DNA of 64,000 nucleotides from an uncultured Alphaproteobacteria bacterium (GTDB lineage: Bacteria > Pseudomonadota > Alphaproteobacteria > Rhodospirillales > Rhodospirillaceae): contig LT599022.1 in assembly GCA_900079695.1 (NCBI GenBank), positions 772,287 to 836,286 on the forward strand. The letters run 5' to 3'. The notes below the pieces were generated by a model. It saw only the letters and a list, made by a program, of their open reading frames with translations. It was not told the DNA's origin and made no database searches. Positions 18,174 to 26,474 of this stretch are shown one piece after another; position 1 is the first letter of the stretch; each line of letters begins with the position of its first letter. Made by a program: the position numbers and the translations under genes.

Positions 18174-19586
18174 TCAGCCCTCCCGCCCCTGATGCCCCTG
18201 CACCCGCCACAGCCGCCCGACGGTATCGGCGGCATAGGTCTCGGGCGACGCGCGGAACGCGTCGTAGCTGTCGCGGCCGTCGAAGAAGAAGGTCTTGCCG
18301 CGGAATTCGTACTGGAACGGCGCTTTGGTATTGATCACCGGGTGGCCATTGACCGGATCGCGCACCTCGATCTCCACCACCTCGGAAAAGTATTTCGCGC
18401 CCCGTTCCAGGTCGGCGGCGTGGATCGCGATCGCGTCGCCGCGCACCTCGTGCTCCAGCGGAATCGGGTTGCAGCCGCCCGCCTTGCCGATCGAGGGGCG
18501 GAACAGGTGGACGTTGCAGGCGATGCAGATGATCTCGTTGCCGTCCTGGATGTAGCCCTCGTCGCCGCAGATCATGCAGCTGTCGAACACCACGCCCATG
18601 CGCACGTGGTCGGCGTCGTAGCGGTTGATCAGGAAGAACCGTACGCGATGCCCGTCGGACGCGACGAACGCATAGCGGTGGAGATTGCCGTCGGCGACCG
18701 GCGCGATCGGAATCACCACCTCGCCGTTGGCGTCGGGCGTCACCGTCTCGGCGGCGGAGAGCGTCGGCGGGCGCGAGGCCCAGACTTCCTGATAGCCCAG
18801 GCCAACGCCGAGCAGGGCGACGCAGGCGAGCGCGAGATCGCGCATCCGGCGCGCGCCGAGGCGGTGGGCGCGGCCGAGGCGCGCCGCGATCGCCGCCGAG
18901 GCGCGGGTCGAGGGCGGCGGTTCGCGGTGGAGATATCCGAGCGCCGCGAGCGCGAGCGCGAGGCCGACGAGCAGGTAAACCAGCGCGGGCGCGGCGGCGG
19001 TCGCCCAGGCGACCAGCCGCACCCGCAGCGCGGTGATTTCGAGAAGATCGCGTTGCAGCGCGGCCAGCATCAGGTCGCCCGCCCAGGCGAGGACCGAAAG
19101 CGCCAACGTCAGCGCCAGCGCGGCGGATGCCCAACGCCCGGCGCGGCGTCCGGCGATCGCGATCGCGGGCGCGGCGAGACCGAGCAGGCCGAGCGCCAGC
19201 GCCACCCCCGCCGCATGCAGAATCGCCTCGGTATTGAGGACGTCGGTGGCGGTGAAACTGTAGTCGGCGGCATGCGCCACCGCTTCCGCCCCGCCGAGCG
19301 CGGCAACCGCGCAGCCGAGGGCAGCGGCGAACCCGCGCCCCGCCCGCGTCGCCGCGAACCCCGACGAAACCAGCGGCAGCGCCACCACGGTCGCCGCCAG
19401 CGCCGCGATCCGCAGGCCGAGGTCCGCCCCCGGCAACGCCGCTTCGAGCGCCGCCCCGGCGAGCGCGGCGGCGGCGAAGCCGAGCGCCGCCCGGCGCCCG
19501 CCCGCGCCGACGCGCGCGGCGAGCAACGCCGCGATCAGCACTGCCGGAAACATCGCGCGGGTGACGAGAGCAAGGTAGAGGATCAT
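18174..19586 (-). CDS. DUF2318 (FtrD-like) Fe-S-type membrane protein with YHS-like tail
   Basis: A 470-residue inner-membrane protein of P19/FTR1 iron systems. About nine hydrophobic segments fill residues 1-280. The soluble C-terminal DUF2318 domain has two CxxC pairs, Cys337/Cys340 and Cys354/Cys357, then GGCNPIPL with Cys372, which together could bind a metal or Fe-S cluster. After that comes a segment resembling a YHS domain: DPVNGHPV, then YEFRGKTFFFDGRDSYDAF; the usual YHS Cys is Asn. The start at 19586 has GGTGG upstream and sits after a hairpin downstream of p19. It probably carries electrons or metal in iron handling (inference). Confidence 0.88.
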   Translation of the reverse strand: MILYLALVTRAMFPAVLIAALLAARVGAGGRRAALGFAAAALAGAALEAALPGADLGLRIAALAATVVALPLVSSGFAATRAGRGFAAALGCAVAALGGAEAVAHAADYSFTATDVLNTEAILHAAGVALALGLLGLAAPAIAIAGRRAGRWASAALALTLALSVLAWAGDLMLAALQRDLLEITALRVRLVAWATAAAPALVYLLVGLALALAALGYLHREPPPSTRASAAIAARLGRAHRLGARRMRDLALACVALLGVGLGYQEVWASRPPTLSAAETVTPDANGEVVIPIAPVADGNLHRYAFVASDGHRVRFFLINRYDADHVRMGVVFDSCMICGDEGYIQDGNEIICIACNVHLFRPSIGKAGGCNPIPLEHEVRGDAIAIHAADLERGAKYFSEVVEIEVRDPVNGHPVINTKAPFQYEFRGKTFFFDGRDSYDAFRASPETYAADTVGRLWRVQGHQGREG

Positions 19587-19604
19587 CGCAAAACCACCTT
19601 ATCG

Positions 19605-19628
19605 GCGCGGGCGGCGCACCGCCCGCGC
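19605..19628 (-). other. Perfect 10-base-arm hairpin between p19 and the DUF2318 gene
   Basis: Arms 19605-19614 and 19619-19628 enclose a CGCA loop, 13 bases past the p19 stop. No T run follows on the minus strand. It probably limits read-through into, or decay from, the downstream membrane genes, leaving the periplasmic P19 as the most abundant product. Confidence 0.65.
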
Positions 19629-19641
19629 TTCAATCAAAACT

Positions 19642-20172
19642 TTACTTTTTGATCGGCACGTACTTGAATTCATAGGAAACATCGAACGGCTGGAACCACG
19701 CGCCGACGCCCGAGGCCTTGTCGGTGTGGCGACCGAAACCCTGCTTCGACGGCGGCTCGATGCTGTAGGTGAGCTTGTAGTTGCCCGCGCCCGGCATCTT
19801 GATGTTCGCGCCGTAGTGCGGCCCGTCGACCGCCACCATCGGCATCAGGTTGCCGGTGAGCACGCGCCCGGTGTCGACGTTCTGAAGCTTGTAGGAGACC
19901 GTGAGATACGGCACCCACTCGCCCGCGCCGAAACCGTTGGGGTTGCCCTCCTCGGCATGGATGTCGGCCTCGAGATGGATGTCGGCCTGCGACGCGGGCA
20001 GGTCGATGCCGCGCGGCTCCATGTCGATCGGCGCGAGGTAGACCGCCGCCACCTCGAGGGTGTGCAGGCTCTGGCCTTCGCCGATCGGATATTCCTTGAA
20101 CTCGTCCTCGGCGAACGCGGCGGTGGCGAGCGCGGTGGTCAACAGCGCGCCCAGGGCAAGGGTGGACTTCAT
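19642..20172 (-). CDS. P19/Tp34-family periplasmic iron (copper-dependent) transport protein
   Basis: Periplasmic metal-binding protein of 176 residues. A signal peptide covers about 1-21 (ends ATAAFA). The mature protein has the P19 signatures ADIHLEADIHA, MPMVAVDGPHYGANIKM and GRHTD, which supply the His, Met and Glu ligands known for the Campylobacter P19 and E. coli FetP copper/iron sites. The ATG at 20172 follows GAGGAGG. It lies between the FTR1 permease and the DUF2318 protein, the conserved gene order. It likely binds ferrous iron and may oxidise it for FTR1 (family knowledge). Confidence 0.94.
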   Translation of the reverse strand: MKSTLALGALLTTALATAAFAEDEFKEYPIGEGQSLHTLEVAAVYLAPIDMEPRGIDLPASQADIHLEADIHAEEGNPNGFGAGEWVPYLTVSYKLQNVDTGRVLTGNLMPMVAVDGPHYGANIKMPGAGNYKLTYSIEPPSKQGFGRHTDKASGVGAWFQPFDVSYEFKYVPIKK

Positions 20173-20261
20173 CGGCAGATGCCTCCTCAGTGCTGCGCCG
20201 GGCCTTCGGCCGCTCCCCCCTTCTGCGTTCGAGCGGCGGTCCGGCGCGTCGGGGGAAAACC

Positions 20262-22196
20262 TCAGTGCGGCGGTGCTTCCGCAGCGGCGAGCGCGGTGGC
20301 GCGGCGGCGCGCCAGCACCAGCGCGGCGAACAGCGCGGCGGCGATCAGCGCAAGCTGCGGCAGCGCGGTCTGCCAGTAGGGGAAGATGCCGAGCGGCGAA
20401 AACTCCGGCAGCCACGGCACCAGCGCGGGCTGGATCACCCGGCCCTCCACCAGCTCCATCACGCCCTTGCCCGCGAACACGAACGCCATCAGGTACAAGA
20501 GCCCGCCGGTGATCATGAAGAACGGCCGGATCGCCAGCTTCATCGCGCCGTAGCGCATCGCCACGTAGATCGCGGCGAGCCCCAGGCAGCCGACGCCGAA
20601 ACCGCCCGCGATCGCGAGGTTGCCGACGGCGTTCGCGCCCGAGACCAGCGCCTGGTAGAACAGCACCGTCTCCGCCCCTTCGCGATAGACCGCGAGGAAG
20701 CTCGCGAACCACAGCGCCTTGAGCGAACCCGCGCTCAGCGAGCCGCCGACCTTGTCGCGGATGTAGGCCATCCACTGCTCGGCCTCGGCCTTCGAGATCA
20801 GCCAGTAGCTCATCGAGAACAGCACCACCGCGGCGAGCAGCATGGTCGCGCCCTCGAGCACTTCCTGGCTCGCGGCCGAGGCGTCGAACACCAGCTTCAC
20901 CGCCACCGCGGTGAGCACCGAAAGCCCGAGCGCGACGGCGACGCTGTTGCGGATCACGCCGATCTTGTCGGCATGCCCGGTCTTGGCGAGATAGGCGACG
21001 ATCGCGGCGACGATCAGCATCGCCTCGACGCCCTCGCGCAGGATGATCATCAGCGCGTAGACGAACAGCGCCACCGGCGATTCCGAGCCGCCGCCCAGCA
21101 TCTTCGCGGCGCGGCCGAGATCCTCCGCCATCGCGGCGCGGGCGTCGGCGAGCTCGGCGGCCGGACGGTCGGCCGAAAGCATCGCGGCGACGCGGCTGAA
21201 GTGGCCTTCGAGCCGGGTCTTGAACCCTGCGTCGCGCGCGCCGATGCGGCCTTCCATGCCGCTCGCCTCGAACAGGTCGAAATAGGCGTCCTGCACCCGC
21301 GAGACTCCGGCGGCACGGTCGGCGTCCGCAATCGCGGCGTCGACCTCGGCCATCACGTCGGACACCACCTTGTCCCAGTCGACGTCGGCCTCCGCCGCGG
21401 CCGCCTGCGCTTGTTCGGCGGCCGGGCCGAACAGCGGCAGCCCGGGCAGGTAATCGCGGATCTCGTCCGCCAGCGCGACGCCCGAGGCGGCGACCATCGA
21501 CGCCGGGCGACCGTCGCGCACCAGACCGAGGATGCGGGAGAATTCGGCGTTGATCGCGGCGTCCTGGCGCTGCGAGAGGTGGCGGCGGATTGCGGTTTCG
21601 AGCAGCGAGTTCTTGTAACCCTCGAACTGCGCGCGGGTGATCGCGGCCTTCGCCGCTTCGGCGTCGCCCCCGGCATAGGCCTTGGCCCCGACGGCGAGGT
21701 CGGCGGCGATGCGGTCGACCACCTGCGCCCAGTGGGGCGCCACCGCGGCGGGCGGCGTTCCGGCCGGGGCGCCCTCCACCGGCTGGGTGGATACCGCCTT
21801 GATCTGATAGCCGCGTTCGAGATCCGGCACCAGGGCGTCGAGGGCGGCGACGTGGGCCGCGATGCGCGCCTCGACCTCGGCCACCGGCGCACCGTCGCGG
21901 ATCAGCCTGCGGATCTTGCCGAATTCGGATTCGAGCTCGAAGCTGCGCTTCGCCGAAACGTTGACGCGGATCGGGCCTTCGAGATTCTCGAAGATCTCGA
22001 AATAGGACTTCTGCACCTTGGCGCGCGCCGGTTCCGGCTTGCCCGCGGCATAATCGGCGGCGGCCGCGTTCAGCAACGCGTCGATGCGGTCGACGAGCCC
22101 GCGATAGTCGGGCGCGGCCACGGCGACACGCGGCAGCGCCAACCCAAGAACCAATGCGATCGCCAAGCCGAAACGACGGACCCCGAACAGCGACAT
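20262..22196 (-). CDS. FTR1-family iron permease with large N-terminal periplasmic domain
   Basis: Iron permease of 644 residues, class FetM/Cj1658. A signal peptide (about 1-26) leads a roughly 340-residue periplasmic region of imelysin-like helical repeats. The membrane part starts near residue 375 and contains two FTR1 iron motifs of the REXXE type: REGVE at 387-391 and REGAE at 505-509. The ATG at 22196 has GGGAGC upstream; the longer frame is not used. It is the first gene of the iron operon, behind a good promoter inside an inverted repeat, so iron or another metal probably controls expression (inference). Confidence 0.94.
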   Translation of the reverse strand: MSLFGVRRFGLAIALVLGLALPRVAVAAPDYRGLVDRIDALLNAAAADYAAGKPEPARAKVQKSYFEIFENLEGPIRVNVSAKRSFELESEFGKIRRLIRDGAPVAEVEARIAAHVAALDALVPDLERGYQIKAVSTQPVEGAPAGTPPAAVAPHWAQVVDRIAADLAVGAKAYAGGDAEAAKAAITRAQFEGYKNSLLETAIRRHLSQRQDAAINAEFSRILGLVRDGRPASMVAASGVALADEIRDYLPGLPLFGPAAEQAQAAAAEADVDWDKVVSDVMAEVDAAIADADRAAGVSRVQDAYFDLFEASGMEGRIGARDAGFKTRLEGHFSRVAAMLSADRPAAELADARAAMAEDLGRAAKMLGGGSESPVALFVYALMIILREGVEAMLIVAAIVAYLAKTGHADKIGVIRNSVAVALGLSVLTAVAVKLVFDASAASQEVLEGATMLLAAVVLFSMSYWLISKAEAEQWMAYIRDKVGGSLSAGSLKALWFASFLAVYREGAETVLFYQALVSGANAVGNLAIAGGFGVGCLGLAAIYVAMRYGAMKLAIRPFFMITGGLLYLMAFVFAGKGVMELVEGRVIQPALVPWLPEFSPLGIFPYWQTALPQLALIAAALFAALVLARRRATALAAAEAPPH

Positions 22197-22243
22197 GCCG
22201 CGCTCCCGAAAAACCGGACCAAAATGGTTCGAATTAAGTTCAA

Positions 22244-22272
22244 GTGCGAATAATAATGCGAGGCGTTCGCAC
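22244..22272. promoter_or_regulatory. Inverted repeat covering the FTR1 promoter (candidate metal-regulator site)
   Basis: GTGCGAA (22244-22250) and TTCGCAC (22266-22272) are exact inverted arms with a 15-base spacer. The arms bracket the -10 and touch the -35, an ideal place for repression. The left half plus spacer partly resembles a classical Fur box (9 of 14 defined positions by my alignment) but is not a convincing one. Regulator identity is open. Confidence 0.45.
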
Positions 22273-22277
22273 GTCAA
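22250..22277 (-). promoter_or_regulatory. Promoter of the FTR1-P19 operon
   Basis: On the minus strand TTGACG (22277-22272) and TATTAT (22255-22250) are 16 bases apart, a near-consensus housekeeping promoter ending 54 bases before the FTR1 ATG. Confidence 0.7.
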
Positions 22278-22338
22278 CCCCGACGCACGGCCCAACCCGT
22301 TGATTTATTTTTTAGAATCTATCCAGAAAAAGCCCGTG

Positions 22339-23148
22339 TCAGCGGCGGGTCCAGGGCTTGTCCCATGGATCGGTACCGGAATCCGGCACGCCGCGGCGGC
22401 CGCGCCGCTGCGACGGCAGGGTGATCGGCGTGATTTCGAACGCGGCGGTGCGCGGCGGATTGAAAAGCTGCACGCCGCGCCGCCGCATCACGAAGATCAG
22501 CGCCGCCCCGGCGACGAAGCCGCCGACGTGGGCGAAATATGCCACCCCGCCCCCGCCCGCCTGCGGCGCGGTCTGCAATCCGCTGATGGTCTGCATCAGG
22601 AACCAGCCGATCAGGATCGCCGCCGCGGGAATGGTGACGATGCGGAAGAACACGATCACGATCACCAGAGTGCGGACGTTGGCCTTGGGATAGAGCAGCG
22701 CGTAGGCGCCAAGCACCCCCGCGATCGCCCCCGAGGCCCCCACCATCGGCACCAGCGAGGCGGTATCGAGCGCGGCCTGGAACAGCGCCGCCGCGTATCC
22801 GCAGAGACCGTAGAACAGCACGTAGCGCAGACGCCCCAGCGCCTCCTCGACGTTGTTGCCGAAGATCCAGAGGAACAGCATGTTGCCGCCCAAGTGCAGC
22901 AGGCCGCCGTGCATGAACATCGAGGTCAGCGGCGACAGCCACGGGTCGATGACGCGATAGGGCTCGGGCAGGTCGGCGTTGCCGAACAGCAGCCCCGGCA
23001 CCATGCCGTACTGCAGCGACACCAGCCGCGCCTGCTGCGGGTCGAGCCCCGACTGCCAGAGGAACACCGCGACGCAGGCGGCGATCAGCACCCAGGTGAC
23101 GTAGGCTGGGCGGCTGGGATTGTCGTCGTAGAGGGGGAGAAAGAACAT
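22339..23148 (-). CDS. Rhomboid-family intramembrane serine protease
   Basis: Polytopic membrane protein of 269 residues. Helix 1 is near 18-35. The rhomboid signature MHGGLLHLGGNMLFLWIFGNNVE is followed by the catalytic Ser in GASGAIAG and the catalytic His in AHVGGFVAGA. The last 45 residues are a hydrophilic Arg/Pro-rich tail. Start at 23148 chosen at MFFLPLYDDNPS, the usual rhomboid opening. Substrates unknown. It is convergent with nothing and read toward the FTR1 promoter region. Confidence 0.92.
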   Translation of the reverse strand: MFFLPLYDDNPSRPAYVTWVLIAACVAVFLWQSGLDPQQARLVSLQYGMVPGLLFGNADLPEPYRVIDPWLSPLTSMFMHGGLLHLGGNMLFLWIFGNNVEEALGRLRYVLFYGLCGYAAALFQAALDTASLVPMVGASGAIAGVLGAYALLYPKANVRTLVIVIVFFRIVTIPAAAILIGWFLMQTISGLQTAPQAGGGGVAYFAHVGGFVAGAALIFVMRRRGVQLFNPPRTAAFEITPITLPSQRRGRRGVPDSGTDPWDKPWTRR

Positions 23149-23230
23149 CTGGGCTCCCGGCGCGGGCGGAGGACGCCCCGCCGCGGCGGGACGTCCTTAT
23201 AGATGCCATCGCCACCCCGGCGAGGCAACC

Positions 23231-24289
23231 TCACGCGGTTTCGAGCGCCGGATAGTCGGTATAGCCCTTGGCGCCGCCCTGGTAGAACGAATCGGCGTCG
23301 GGCGGGTTCAGCGGCGCGCCGTCGCGCAGGCGGCGAACGAGATCCGGATTGGCGATATAGAGCTTGCCCCAGGCCGCCGCGTCCGCCTCGCCCCGGTCGA
23401 GCAGCCCCTGCGCGGTGGCGAGGTCGAGTTCCTGGTTGGCGACGAACACCCCGCCGAACAGGCGCTTGAGCTCCGGCCCGATCCGCCCCGGCGCCTGGGA
23501 CTCGCGCGCGAAGATGAAGGCGATGCGGCGCTTGCGCATCTCCTCGGCGACGTAACCGAAGGTGGCGAGCGGGTTGCTGTCGCCCATGTCGTGGCTGTCG
23601 CCGCGCGGGGCGATGTGCAGGCCGACGCGGTCCGCGCCCCATTCGGCGATCGCCGCGTCCACCACTTCGAGCATCAGGCGCGCGCGATTGGGAATCGACC
23701 CGCCGTATTCGTCGGTGCGGCGGTTGGTCTTGTCCTGAAGGAACTGGTCGAGGAGATAGCCGTTCGCGCCGTGGATCTCGACGCCGTCGAAGCCCGCCGT
23801 CTTGGCGTTGGCCGCGCCGCGGCGATAGGCGGCGACGATGCCGGGGATTTCGTCGCGTTCGAGGGCGCGCGGGGTGACGTACTCGCGCATCGGCCGCACC
23901 AGGCTGACGTGCCCCTCGGGCTTGACCGCCGACGGCGCCACCGGGGTGCGTCCGTCGAGAAACACCGGGTCGGAAATCCGCCCGACGTGCCAGAGCTGGA
24001 GGAAAATCCGCCCGCCCTCGGCGTGGACGGCGTCGGTGACCTTCCTCCAGCCCGCCACCTGAGCGTCGGACCAGATGCCGGGCGTGGCGGCGTAGCCGAC
24101 TCCCATCGGATCCACCGAGGTCGCCTCGGACAGGATCAGCCCGGCGGACGCGCGCTGGGCGTAGTACTCCGCCATCAGATCGTTGGGGAGGCGCGCGTCG
24201 CCCGCCCGGGCGCGGGTGAGCGGCGCCATGATCACGCGGTTCGGCAGGGTCAGCGCCCCCACCTTCAACGGCTCGAACAAGCTCGTCAT
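23231..24289 (-). CDS. NADH:flavin oxidoreductase, old yellow enzyme family (NemA-like)
   Basis: FMN-dependent ene-reductase, 352 residues. It opens with SLFEPLKVGALTLPNRVIMAPLTRARAG, of which SLFEPLKVG aligns with the NemA start. FMN and substrate-site motifs follow: the LILSEATSV region, WRKVTDAVHAEGGRIFLQLWH, and GFDGVEIHGANGYLLDQFLQ, with the His-Asn pair of the OYE active site. C-terminal PNPDLV-type phosphate-binding motif present (IANPDLVRRLRDGAPLN). The start at 24289 fits homologs although its ribosome site (AAAGGG) is weak. Likely role is reduction of electrophiles or xenobiotics. Confidence 0.9.
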   Translation of the reverse strand: MTSLFEPLKVGALTLPNRVIMAPLTRARAGDARLPNDLMAEYYAQRASAGLILSEATSVDPMGVGYAATPGIWSDAQVAGWRKVTDAVHAEGGRIFLQLWHVGRISDPVFLDGRTPVAPSAVKPEGHVSLVRPMREYVTPRALERDEIPGIVAAYRRGAANAKTAGFDGVEIHGANGYLLDQFLQDKTNRRTDEYGGSIPNRARLMLEVVDAAIAEWGADRVGLHIAPRGDSHDMGDSNPLATFGYVAEEMRKRRIAFIFARESQAPGRIGPELKRLFGGVFVANQELDLATAQGLLDRGEADAAAWGKLYIANPDLVRRLRDGAPLNPPDADSFYQGGAKGYTDYPALETA

Positions 24290-24385
24290 AATCGAAACCC
24301 TTTCGGTTACAAAATCGGATACGGCCATCCCCTGCCGCAAGTTCATGTGTGGCGGCGGGGCGGGTTTGTCAAATCCGGGAGAAGA

Positions 24386-25084
24386 TCAGCGGATCAGGAG
24401 CACGATCAGCGGTGCGGCAAGGACGTTGACGACGCCCGAAAGCACCATCACCAGACCGGCGATCGAGCCTTCCTCGCCGCCGATTTCGGTGGCCTTGGCG
24501 ACGCCCGCGCCATGCGCGCCCATGCCGAACAGCGAGCCGCGCGCCAGCGCCGAAGTCAGCGGCAGCCACTTCAGCAGAATTTCGCCGACGGCGACGCCGA
24601 CCACCGCGGTCAGCACCACGAACACCGCGGTAAGATCGGGCACGCCACCCACGTCCTCGGCGACGATCAGCGCGAACGGCATGCTCATCGAGCGCGGCAG
24701 CAGCGACAGGCGCAGCGACTCCGAAAGGTCGAACGCCGCGGCCAGCCCCCAGGCGCTCAACATCGCGATGCCGGAGCCGACGACCACGCCCACCAGCAGC
24801 ACCGGCCAGAGGCGGCGAATGGTGGCGCGGTGCTCGTAGATCGGCAGCGCGAACGCCACCGTCGCCGGGCCGAGGGCGAGCATCAGCCAATGGGTGCCCG
24901 CGATGTAGGGGTCGTAGCCGACCTTCGCGGCGAGCGCTGCGGCGACCAGGATCGCCGGAGCGACGATCAGCGGCGACAGCGCCCAGTGGTTGACCCGGCG
25001 ATGCAGGGCGCGGGCGACGAGATAGGCGGCGATCGTCGCCAGCGACCAGATCGCGCCGTTGACGAGGGTTTCAACGGACGGCAT
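24386..25084 (-). CDS. lrgB: LrgB/CidB-family membrane protein
   Basis: A 232-residue membrane protein with about six to seven hydrophobic helices and the LrgB signature RSMSMPFALIVAEDVGG and GAHGAGVAKATEIG. LrgB works with LrgA; proposed roles are control of murein hydrolases or holin-like activity, and in several bacteria transport of pyruvate or glycolate. The start overlaps lrgA by 14 bases, so they are translated together. Confidence 0.92.
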   Translation of the reverse strand: MPSVETLVNGAIWSLATIAAYLVARALHRRVNHWALSPLIVAPAILVAAALAAKVGYDPYIAGTHWLMLALGPATVAFALPIYEHRATIRRLWPVLLVGVVVGSGIAMLSAWGLAAAFDLSESLRLSLLPRSMSMPFALIVAEDVGGVPDLTAVFVVLTAVVGVAVGEILLKWLPLTSALARGSLFGMGAHGAGVAKATEIGGEEGSIAGLVMVLSGVVNVLAAPLIVLLIR

Positions 25085-25460
25085 GACGCACCCACCAACG
25101 ATAGGAAAGATCGACCGCGATCGCGGTGCCGAGCATCACCATCAGGGTGCCGAGCAGCACCGCCGCGAACAGCTTCAAGCCGGTGACGGAGAGCCACTCG
25201 GCATGGTCCAGCACCGCGAGCACCGCGGGAACGAAGAACAGCAGCATCTCGCCGATCAGCAGCTTCGCGCCGCGCCGCACCGCGGTGGGCTTGACCCAGC
25301 CCGACAGCAGGAGCGCGAGCATCAGTCCGAGACCGACGATCGCGCCCGGAAACGGCAACCCGAGCCCGCGCGAGATCAGGTTGCCGACGAACCACACCGC
25401 GGCCAGCAGCGCCACCTGGGCGATCCGGCTGTCGCGGAGAAATGTGGGAATGCGGTTCAT
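25071..25460 (-). CDS. lrgA: LrgA/CidA-family holin-like protein
   Basis: A 129-residue membrane protein with four helices and the LrgA signature GLPFPGAIVGLGLMLALLL plus GEMLLFFVPAVLAVLDH. The ATG at 25460 is favoured by GAGGTT 7 bases upstream over the in-frame start at 25493. It is transcribed divergently from a LysR regulator across a region with repeated ATTC-N7-GAAT boxes. Confidence 0.92.
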   Translation of the reverse strand: MNRIPTFLRDSRIAQVALLAAVWFVGNLISRGLGLPFPGAIVGLGLMLALLLSGWVKPTAVRRGAKLLIGEMLLFFVPAVLAVLDHAEWLSVTGLKLFAAVLLGTLMVMLGTAIAVDLSYRWWVRHAVR

Positions 25461-25510
25461 GGCCAACCTCGTGGTGTTGCGATTGGCTATCATATGAGGG
25501 CAGGCAGGAA

Positions 25511-25556
25511 ATTCTCAAAATGAATTGATTGAATGTAAAAAATTCTGTATTGGAAT
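25511..25556. promoter_or_regulatory. Paired LysR-type boxes between lrgAB and its regulator
   Basis: Two exact ATTC-N7-GAAT palindromes, 25511-25525 and 25542-25556, have centres 31 bases apart (about three helical turns). Between them GAAT-N7-ATTC (25531-25545) has the same geometry. Each contains the T-N11-A pattern of LysR operators. They lie in the AT-rich 111-base gap between the two divergent genes and most likely bind the LysR protein encoded next to them. Confidence 0.65.
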
Positions 25557-25571
25557 AGCCGGAGGTGCACT

Positions 25572-26474
25572 ATGGATTTTCGTACGTTGCGCGCGTTCGT
25601 CGAGGTGCTGCGCCGGGGCGGATTCTCCGCCGCCGCCGCCTCACTCAATTCCACCCAGCCGACGGTGAGCAAGTCGGTGAAACAGCTCGAAGACGAACTC
25701 GGCGCGCCGCTGATCGACCGCGCCCGCATGACCGCCACCGCGGCCGGCGAGATCGCGCTCAAGCGCGCCCAGGCGATTCTCGCCGAGCGCGACGACCTGC
25801 TGCGCGAACTCGGGGAACTGCGCGGCCTCAAGCGCGGCGCGCTCAGCCTCGGCATTTCGCCGATCGGCGGATCGACGCTGTTTGCGCCGCTGTTCGCAGT
25901 CTACGCCAAACGCTACCCGCAGATCGACATCCGTTTGCAGGAACAGGGGTCCCGCCGGTTGGAAGAGATGGTGATGGAAGGCGAAGTCGAACTGGCGGCG
26001 TCGCTGCTGCCGGTGGGCGGAGAGTTCGACTTCCAGCCGGTGCGCACCGAGCCGATGGTGGCGCTGCTGCCGCCGGGTCATCCGGCACGGGGGCGCGCCA
26101 CCGTCACCGTCGCGGCGCTGCGCGACACGCCGCAGGTGCTGTTCGATTCCGCATTCGCGATCAACCGCCTGGTGGAAGACGCGTTCGCCCGCCGCGGCGT
26201 CGCCCCCGAGGTGGCGGCGCGCAGCGGCCAGATCGACTTCATGGTCGAACTGGTGGCGGCTGGCCTGGGGGTCGCCTTCATGCCCGAGAGCGTCGCGGCG
26301 CTGCATCGCCACCCCTCGGTGGCGGCGGTGCGCTTCGCCGAGCCGGGCACCGACTGGCAACTCGCGCTGGTGTGGCGCAAGAGCGGCTATCTCTCCGCCG
26401 CGGCGCGCGCCTGGCTCGACCTTACCGCCGAGGTCTACCCGGTCACCGAGACTCTGCCGACCACGCCGTCGTAA
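25572..26474 (+). CDS. LysR-family regulator next to lrgAB (CidR-like)
   Basis: Transcription regulator of 300 residues. The N-terminal winged helix has FSAAAASLNSTQPTVSKSVKQL; the C-terminal effector-binding domain (about 90-290) follows. The ATG at 25572 has GGAGGTG upstream. Divergent placement from lrgAB matches CidR-type control, where LysR activates cid/lrg genes during overflow metabolism (family knowledge). Its 3' end overlaps, convergently, the last 40 bases of the displaced EndoQ reading frame. Confidence 0.9.
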   Translation: MDFRTLRAFVEVLRRGGFSAAAASLNSTQPTVSKSVKQLEDELGAPLIDRARMTATAAGEIALKRAQAILAERDDLLRELGELRGLKRGALSLGISPIGGSTLFAPLFAVYAKRYPQIDIRLQEQGSRRLEEMVMEGEVELAASLLPVGGEFDFQPVRTEPMVALLPPGHPARGRATVTVAALRDTPQVLFDSAFAINRLVEDAFARRGVAPEVAARSGQIDFMVELVAAGLGVAFMPESVAALHRHPSVAAVRFAEPGTDWQLALVWRKSGYLSAAARAWLDLTAEVYPVTETLPTTPS

